The notes under the pieces: model-generated
Database searches by the model: none
Seen by the model: the letters and a program-made list of their open reading frames with translations, nothing else
What the model was told of the DNA's origin: nothing
Shown here: piece after piece, positions 5,960-10,619 of the stretch
Layout of the letters: the number at the start of each line of letters is the position of its first letter
Numbering within the stretch: position 1 is the first letter of the stretch
Source of the DNA: CAYYMH01 sp964472785
GTDB taxonomy: Bacteria; Zhuqueibacterota; Zhuqueibacteria; Thermofontimicrobiales; Thermofontimicrobiaceae
Direction: 5' to 3'
Assembly (NCBI GenBank): GCA_964472785.1
Contig: CAYYMH010000091.1
Location: 1-10,619 of the forward strand
DNA: 10,619 nucleotides
Made by a program: the position numbers and the translations under genes

Positions 5960-8524
5960 TTATTTCTTTTCTGAATTTTCGTCGTTTTCCTTGCTATCCT
6001 CTTCAGGTTTTTCTTCTTTTTCTTTTTTGGCGGTTTTTTTCTCTGTCGATTTCTTCTTTTTCTTTTTTTCTTCAGAAGACGTGTCATCTGCTTCTTGAGC
6101 AGACTTCTTTTTGGATTTCTTTTTGGTATCTTTTTCCTTATCCTGGTTGTCTTCCTTTTTCTCCGCTTTCAAATCCGCCTCTTCCTTTTTCGAATCCGAT
6201 TTTTTCGATTTACTCTTCTTCGGTTTCTCCGCTTTCTCAGCTTCTTTTTTATCAGCCACCTCTTTATCCGTCTCTGCTTGCATTACTACTTTCTCTTCTT
6301 TTTTTTCATCTTCTTCTTTAGGTGGTTCTTCGGATTCTTTTACTTCGGTTGGGGATTTTTCTTCTTCTGATTTTTCTGCTTTTTCAGCTTCATTTTTTTC
6401 CGTTGTCGTTTTCTTTTCCTCTTTTTCAGACACTTCTTTTGATGCGTCTTCTGTTTGCTCTTCNNNNNNNNNNNNNNNNNNNNNNNNNNNNNNNNNNNNN
6501 NNNNNNNNNNNNNNNNNNNNNNNNNNNNNNNNNNNNNNNNNNNNNNNNNNNNNNNNNNNNNNNTCTTCTGTTTGCTCTTCAGCTTGTTCCTCAGACTTTT
6601 CAGCCTTTTCATCTACTTCTTTTTCGACTGTTGTCTCGGGTTTCTTTTCCTTTTCCACTTCTTTCGTTTCAGAATCAGCTGCTTTTTCAGAGGAATCTTT
6701 CTCTTCCTTGTCAAAAATCAATTCAACTTCTTCTTCGGCAGATGTAACTTTTTCCTGACCATCTTTCTCACTAACAAGATTAGTTGCGTATTCGATATTT
6801 TCTGAAAGAACGATTTTTTTCGCTTCCTTGTTAAATTCCAATACACACAATTCTATTTCATCACCGACTTTGTAGCCGTCAGAAGGTTTTTTAACATTGG
6901 GCTTTGTCAGATGAGAAATGGGCACAAAACCATCCACTCCATCCGGCAATTCGGCAATCACGCCTTTTTCAATTAACCTGACAATTTGTCCTTTCGTCGT
7001 AGTACCCGGCTTATACTTTTCCTGAAACTCATCCCACGGATTAGCCATCGTTTGTTTGAATCCCAGAGATATTCTTCGATTTTCCCGATCAACATTGAGC
7101 ACAACCACCTCGATGGAATCGCCCTTTTTCAAGACTTCCCCGGGATGTCTGATTTTCTTTGTCCAGGACAAATCGGAAATATGAATCAAGCCGTCAATTC
7201 CCTCTTCAAGTTCGATGAAAGCGCCAAAGTTAGTCAAATTTCTCACGATGCCCTCATGCTTCGAACCAATCGGATATTTTTCTTCCAGCGTATCCCACGG
7301 ATCCGGCTCCAATTGTTTCAAACCGAGTGAGATTTTTTTCTCGTCCTGATCGATACTCAGTATCTTCGTTTCGACAATTTCTCCCACTGCCAGTACCTTG
7401 GAAGGATGCTTGATATGTTGCGTCCACGACATTTCAGATATATGGATCAAACCTTCGACACCTTTTTCTATCTCGATAAAAGCACCGTAATCGGATATGT
7501 TGACTACCTTGCCCTTAACCACAGTACCAACCGGATATTTTTCGGTAACATTTTCCCACGGATGCGGTTGCATCTGTTTTAAACCTAATGATATGCGATC
7601 TTTTTCTTCATTGAAATCCAACACCATGACTTTGATTGTTTCGTCCAGCGCCACGATTTCCGAGGGGTGACTGATCCGCCCCCAGGACAAATCATTAATA
7701 TGCAACAATCCATCAACACCGCCTAAGTCGATGAACACACCGAAATCCGTGATATTCTTAACCGTGCCCTCTAATATTTGACCTTTTTCCAAATTTTCTA
7801 ATATTTTCCCACGCTGTTCTTTCATTTCTTCTTCAACTAAAACACGGTGCGAAACAACGATGTTTTTTCTCAATTGGTTCACTTTAACCACTTTAAAATC
7901 CATCATCTGACCGATAAAAGCATCGAAATCACGAATCGGCTTTACATCGATTTGGGACCCGGGGAGAAAAGCATCAATGCCGTTAAGGTCAACAACGATT
8001 CCACCTTTAATTCGACGGATACATCGACCCTGTAATATTTCGCCGCTCTCATAAGAGTTAATGACATTTTCCCAACTATGAATGAAGTCAACCTTCTTTC
8101 TGGAAAGCACTAATTGACCATCCATGTCCTCAATGTTTTCTAAAAACACCTCAATATCATCACCAACATTTAAATCTTGTGGATTAGTGAATTCATCAAG
8201 TGGGATTGAGCCTTCGGACTTGAATCCGATGTCCACGGTTACCTCTTTATCATTGATGGATAATATTTTACCAACAATCAGTTCGCCTTCAACAAATTCA
8301 TTGACTGTATCTTCATAGAGTTTCCTGAGTTCATCAAATTCCTCTTCAGAATACTCCTTTTCTTCCACTATCTCATCTAATTTGACAATTTCCTGAGCGG
8401 TTTGGTCATCATTTTGAGTTTGCTTTTTCGAATCTGAATTCAACTCACCTCCTTGCTCATTCTTTTTCTGTTCTTCAATCCCTTCTTGTTCGAGTTGGGA
8501 TTGATCTTTTTTTAATTCAGCCAT
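5960..8524 (-). CDS. rpsA: 30S ribosomal protein S1 with long charged C-terminal tail
   Basis: S1 holds mRNA on the small ribosomal subunit for initiation. As written the product is 854 residues, of which 34 are unknown because of a 100-N gap. Residues 1-75 are an acidic leader rich in E, Q and D. Six S1 (OB-fold) domains follow at about 78-144, 161-227, 247-316, 332-403, 418-490 and 506-575. Domains 3 to 5 are the most canonical (DFGVFIDL, DYGAFIEI, NFGAFIEL, each followed by HI and SW motifs) and are joined by linkers with HPW, DPW or NPW. Residues 576-854 form an E/K-rich, probably disordered tail, acidic first and lysine-rich at the end. Typical S1 proteins have about 550-620 residues, so the tail is long. 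The reading frame is open on both sides of the gap. The ATG follows a strong AGGAGGT, and ispH ends 17 bases upstream. Confidence 0.95.
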   Translation of the reverse strand: MAELKKDQSQLEQEGIEEQKKNEQGGELNSDSKKQTQNDDQTAQEIVKLDEIVEEKEYSEEEFDELRKLYEDTVNEFVEGELIVGKILSINDKEVTVDIGFKSEGSIPLDEFTNPQDLNVGDDIEVFLENIEDMDGQLVLSRKKVDFIHSWENVINSYESGEILQGRCIRRIKGGIVVDLNGIDAFLPGSQIDVKPIRDFDAFIGQMMDFKVVKVNQLRKNIVVSHRVLVEEEMKEQRGKILENLEKGQILEGTVKNITDFGVFIDLGGVDGLLHINDLSWGRISHPSEIVALDETIKVMVLDFNEEKDRISLGLKQMQPHPWENVTEKYPVGTVVKGKVVNISDYGAFIEIEKGVEGLIHISEMSWTQHIKHPSKVLAVGEIVETKILSIDQDEKKISLGLKQLEPDPWDTLEEKYPIGSKHEGIVRNLTNFGAFIELEEGIDGLIHISDLSWTKKIRHPGEVLKKGDSIEVVVLNVDRENRRISLGFKQTMANPWDEFQEKYKPGTTTKGQIVRLIEKGVIAELPDGVDGFVPISHLTKPNVKKPSDGYKVGDEIELCVLEFNKEAKKIVLSENIEYATNLVSEKDGQEKVTSAEEEVELIFDKEEKDSSEKAADSETKEVEKEKKPETTVEKEVDEKAEKSEEQAEEQTEXXXXXXXXXXXXXXXXXXXXXXXXXXXXXXXXXXEEQTEDASKEVSEKEEKKTTTEKNEAEKAEKSEEEKSPTEVKESEEPPKEEDEKKEEKVVMQAETDKEVADKKEAEKAEKPKKSKSKKSDSKKEEADLKAEKKEDNQDKEKDTKKKSKKKSAQEADDTSSEEKKKKKKSTEKKTAKKEKEEKPEEDSKENDENSEKK
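6447..6580 (-). repeat. 17-bp identical sequence at both edges of the assembly gap
   Basis: The plus-strand sequence TCTTCTGTTTGCTCTTC occurs at 6447-6463, ending exactly where the N run begins, and again at 6564-6580, starting exactly where it ends. Both copies encode EEQTE in the rpsA frame. The suffix of the left contig therefore equals the prefix of the right one, as expected either for contigs that really overlap or for a tandem repeat that broke the assembly. Confidence 0.9.
6464..6563. other. Assembly gap of 100 N within rpsA
   Basis: There are exactly 100 N, the conventional placeholder length for a gap of unknown size, so the true length need not be 100. The gap lies in the part of rpsA that encodes the charged tail. 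Closing it on the 17-bp identity would remove 117 bases (39 codons), keep the frame and give an S1 protein of 815 residues. Confidence 0.98.
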
Positions 8525-8532
8525 TTAAAAAT

Positions 8533-8539
8533 ACCTCCT
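8533..8539 (-). promoter_or_regulatory. Strong Shine-Dalgarno site of rpsA
   Basis: AGGAGGT on the minus strand lies 8 nt before the rpsA ATG at 8524 and directly after the ispH stop codon. It is the best ribosome binding site in the window, which fits the high expression expected of S1 compared with the weak sites of cmk and ispH in the same operon. Confidence 0.85.
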
Positions 8540-8541
8540 GA

Positions 8542-9417
8542 TTAATCTCTTTCGTACTGATAATCATGTTTAATTTTGTTCTCAACTTGCCGTAACTGCC
8601 ATTGTGGTGTTGAAGCGCCACCTGTAATACCAACACTTTGGGCATTTTCAAACCACTCCGACCGCAATTCATCAACTGATGAAACGAAATGGGTTCGTGG
8701 ATTATTTCGCTGGCACATCTTAAATAATACTTTCGAATTAGAGCTTTGTTTTCCTGCAACAAATATAATTACATCATTCTTTCTCGCAAACTCTAAAATC
8801 TGCAACTGCTTTTTAGTAACCACAGGGCATATTGTTTTTTTAATAACAATATCATCAACTCCTTTCGTTAGCTTTTTTCTAAAATACTCGAATCGTTCTT
8901 CATCAACTGTCGTTTGAGCGATTAGCAATGTTTTTTTGTTGAGATCGATTTTCTCTTCATCACCGCGATCGTAAACAATAATACCATCACCATTGCAAAA
9001 TCCCAGTAAACCTTTTACTTCAGGGTGATTGTTTTTTCCGACGATGATAACCTGATAACCGTCCTGGTAATATTTGGCAACTAATTTTTGTGAACGAACA
9101 ACCCGAGCACATGTCGCATCTATATAAGAAATTTCTTGGTCTTCAATCTTCTTTCGTAATTTTGGAGAAATGCCGTGCGCCCGAATCAGCAACGTGTTAT
9201 CTTTTAGTTTCTCCCAATCACCTTTTCCCTGTTCGAAATCTTCCTGATCAACCTCTCTCAATCCAGCATTTTTCAGGCGTGTTACTTCTCTCTTATTGTG
9301 AATCAGAGCTCCCAAAGCCGCAACAGGCACCCCTTCTTTTAATTTTGTTTCCGCAACATCAATCGCATGGATCACTCCGGGACAAAATCCAGCATTTTCA
9401 TCAATTGTAACTTTCAT
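8542..9417 (-). CDS. ispH: 4-hydroxy-3-methylbut-2-enyl diphosphate reductase IspH
   Basis: IspH carries out the last step of the MEP isoprenoid pathway, reducing HMBPP to IPP and DMAPP with a 4Fe-4S cluster. The product has 291 residues from the chosen start. The three cluster cysteines are present: C12 (AGFCPGV), C103 (DATCARVV) and C197 (KTICPVVTKKQ). The substrate-site residues are also visible: H40, H81 (IRAHG), H131 with E133 (HPEVKGL), AQTT at 167-170, SSN at 225-227 and GGASTP at 266-271. The ATG at 9417 matches the usual family start (MKVTIDENAGFC) and overlaps the cmk stop as ATGA, suggesting translational coupling. An ATG 11 codons earlier would lie deeper in cmk and has no better ribosome binding site. 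The VVTKKQ after the third cysteine differs from the common DATxxRQ type. rpsA follows after 17 bases. Confidence 0.95.
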   Translation of the reverse strand: MKVTIDENAGFCPGVIHAIDVAETKLKEGVPVAALGALIHNKREVTRLKNAGLREVDQEDFEQGKGDWEKLKDNTLLIRAHGISPKLRKKIEDQEISYIDATCARVVRSQKLVAKYYQDGYQVIIVGKNNHPEVKGLLGFCNGDGIIVYDRGDEEKIDLNKKTLLIAQTTVDEERFEYFRKKLTKGVDDIVIKKTICPVVTKKQLQILEFARKNDVIIFVAGKQSSNSKVLFKMCQRNNPRTHFVSSVDELRSEWFENAQSVGITGGASTPQWQLRQVENKIKHDYQYERD

Positions 9418-10112
9418 CCGTTTTTTATCTGATTCTTCTTTTTGTGCCATTCGGCAATGATAAAATCCACCTGTTGTTTGATAGTGAGATTCGTCGTATC
9501 CAATTCAATGGCATCAGGCGCTTTTTTTAACGGACTTGCTGCTCGTTTTTCATCCACCGTATCCCGCCTTTTTAGATCATCCACAATCTGAGCCAGTCTG
9601 ACATCTACATCATTACCTTCAAAATCACGGAGCCTTCTTCGTGCCCGTTCCGTTAATGATGCGACCAAAAATATTTTCAACAGCGCATCCTTAAAGACTA
9701 CCGTTCCGATGTCACGTCCTTCTGCGACCACATGGCCTTTTTCACCGATCTGGCGCTGCTTTTTTAACAGCCACTGCCGAACTACGGGCAATGCGGCGAC
9801 TTCGGCGACATGATTTGTCACACGCTGACTTCGAACTTCTGTTGTGACATTCTTATTGTCCAGTAAAATATTCAAGCGTCCATCAATTTCAAATAACTGA
9901 ATTTCAGTATCTTTCATCAACCGGACTATCTCGGATTTATCATCGACATTCAATCCACTTTCCAAAATCTTCAGCGTAAGCGCCCGGTACATCGCTCCGG
10001 TGTCTAAATAGCTAAAACCCAACTTTTTTGCAATTAACCGTGCAGTCGTGCTTTTACCTGAACCAGCAGGTCCGTCTATCGCAATGACAGCTAATTTTTT
10101 ATTTTTATCCAA
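9414..10112 (-). CDS. cmk: Cytidylate kinase
   Basis: Cmk phosphorylates CMP and dCMP with ATP in the cytoplasm, recycling pyrimidine nucleotides. The product has 232 residues, a normal length. The P-loop GPAGSGKS is at residues 14-21, followed by the CMP-binding region with YLDTGAMYRA (35-44). The later VAEGRDIGTVVF motif and the lid with RRDTVDEKRAASPLKKAPDA contain the expected arginines and aspartate, and the DTTNLT motif is near the end. The start is a TTG: an in-frame TGA lies 12 bases upstream of it and there is no ATG or GTG before the P-loop, so the choice is nearly forced. The ribosome binding site is poor. The last bases overlap the ispH start (ATGA), and the rluB-like gene ends 65 bp upstream. 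Confidence 0.95.
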   Translation of the reverse strand: MDKNKKLAVIAIDGPAGSGKSTTARLIAKKLGFSYLDTGAMYRALTLKILESGLNVDDKSEIVRLMKDTEIQLFEIDGRLNILLDNKNVTTEVRSQRVTNHVAEVAALPVVRQWLLKKQRQIGEKGHVVAEGRDIGTVVFKDALLKIFLVASLTERARRRLRDFEGNDVDVRLAQIVDDLKRRDTVDEKRAASPLKKAPDAIELDTTNLTIKQQVDFIIAEWHKKKNQIKNG

Positions 10113-10177
10113 AGCCGAATTTTTTCAATCTATATGAACGATGATTACAATTTTCTCTGCAATTGCCAAAATCTCTG

Positions 10178-10619
10178 CTACGATGTTCGCCCCATTTCCA
10201 TCAAACTTTTGATTTCCTGGTTTGTTAAATTTCTCCATTCTCCCGGTTTTAATCCTTTAATGGATAAGCCGGCAAAGCGAGCCCTTTTCAAAATAGTGAT
10301 CCGGTAGCCAAGCGTCCGGAACATTCTTCTGATCTCTCGTTTCCGTCCTTCATTCAAACTCAGGTTAATTTGTTTTCTGTTCTTTGGATCGACCAAAATT
10401 TTCACTGGTTTTGCATAGCCATCTTCGAGCAAAATACCGGATTTTAATTTCGCGAAACCATCCTGACTCAACGGTTTTGAGATGACAACATAATAATCTT
10501 TTGTAATTTCGAACTTCGGATGCATGAGTTTGAACGCTAAATCGCCGTCATTCGTCAGCAATAACGCGCCCGTTGTATCTTTATCAAGCCTGCCCACAGG
10601 GAACAATCGCTCTTTTGGG
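10178..10619 (-). CDS. rluB: RluB/RsuA-family pseudouridine synthase, 3' part only
   Basis: Only the C-terminal part, about 146 residues, is in the window; the gene runs off the right edge. The first visible residues, PKERLFPVGRLDKDTTG, contain the GRLD motif with the catalytic aspartate of the pseudouridine synthase family, followed by ALLLTNDGDLAFKLMHP and the NEGRKREIRRMFRTLGY motif. These are typical of the RsuA/RluB/RluE/RluF branch, which isomerises specific uridines in rRNA. The N-terminal S4 RNA-binding domain would lie outside the window. RluB, acting on 23S rRNA, is the most likely member, because rluB commonly precedes cmk in other bacteria, but RsuA or RluF cannot be excluded from this fragment. 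The gene ends with TAG, 65 bp before cmk, in the same direction. Confidence 0.88.
   Translation of the reverse strand, partial: PKERLFPVGRLDKDTTGALLLTNDGDLAFKLMHPKFEITKDYYVVISKPLSQDGFAKLKSGILLEDGYAKPVKILVDPKNRKQINLSLNEGRKREIRRMFRTLGYRITILKRARFAGLSIKGLKPGEWRNLTNQEIKSLMEMGRTS

Noticed and set aside
6095..6805. Long open frames on the plus strand rich in Ser, Phe and Leu
   Set aside because: They are antisense to the Glu/Lys codons of the rpsA tail and arise from its T/C-rich complement. They run through the N gap, resemble no family and have no suitable start context.
8517..8762. An 81-codon minus-strand open frame at the end of ispH
   Set aside because: It is an alternative frame inside the well-supported ispH gene and shows no motif or family resemblance.
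9418..9450. Upstream ATG start for ispH, 11 codons earlier
   Set aside because: It lies deeper inside cmk, has no ribosome binding site and adds a charged leader absent from the family. The ATG at 9417 gives the classic family start and an ATGA overlap.

Overview
The window is a compact, ordinary stretch of chromosome from a bacterium that is probably Gram-negative, with moderately AT-rich DNA. Every gene I can support lies on the minus strand, so transcription runs from the high coordinates to the low ones. A diderm cell is suggested by a LapA/LapB-like pair, which in Proteobacteria controls lipopolysaccharide synthesis, and by an exported TPR-SPOR protein. The IspH opening sequence and the large S1 protein would fit the FCB group (Bacteroidota and relatives such as Calditrichota or KSB1), but that placement is a weak inference. 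No phage, transposon, CRISPR array or defence genes were seen.

Block 1 (10619 to about 5875) reads as one operon: the 3' part of an RluB-type rRNA pseudouridine synthase, cytidylate kinase (cmk), IspH, which overlaps cmk by an ATGA junction, and ribosomal protein S1 (rpsA), which follows ispH after 17 bases with a strong ribosome binding site. A clear Rho-independent terminator lies just after rpsA. S1 has six S1 domains and a very long Glu/Lys-rich tail. That tail holds an assembly gap of exactly 100 N, whose two edges carry the same 17 bases, so the gap may be spurious.

Block 2 (5723 to 3000) has two paralogous radical-SAM methylthiotransferases in tandem, MtaB-like then MiaB, which modify position 37 of different tRNAs. 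miaB has a near-consensus sigma-70-type promoter, and a perfect inverted repeat sits inside it.

Block 3 (2906 to 172) looks like an envelope group: a small LapA-type membrane protein, a LapB-type TPR protein with a C-terminal four-cysteine zinc-binding knuckle, a secreted TPR protein with a SPOR peptidoglycan-binding domain, and a small Mth938-fold protein of unknown role that overlaps it. Finally, positions 74 to 1 hold a tRNA gene with anticodon CAU, driven by its own well-formed promoter.

I found no convincing new system. The points most worth checking are the gap and tail of S1, the palindrome in the miaB promoter, the identity of the CAU tRNA (Ile2 or Met), and the LapA-LapB-SPOR group.
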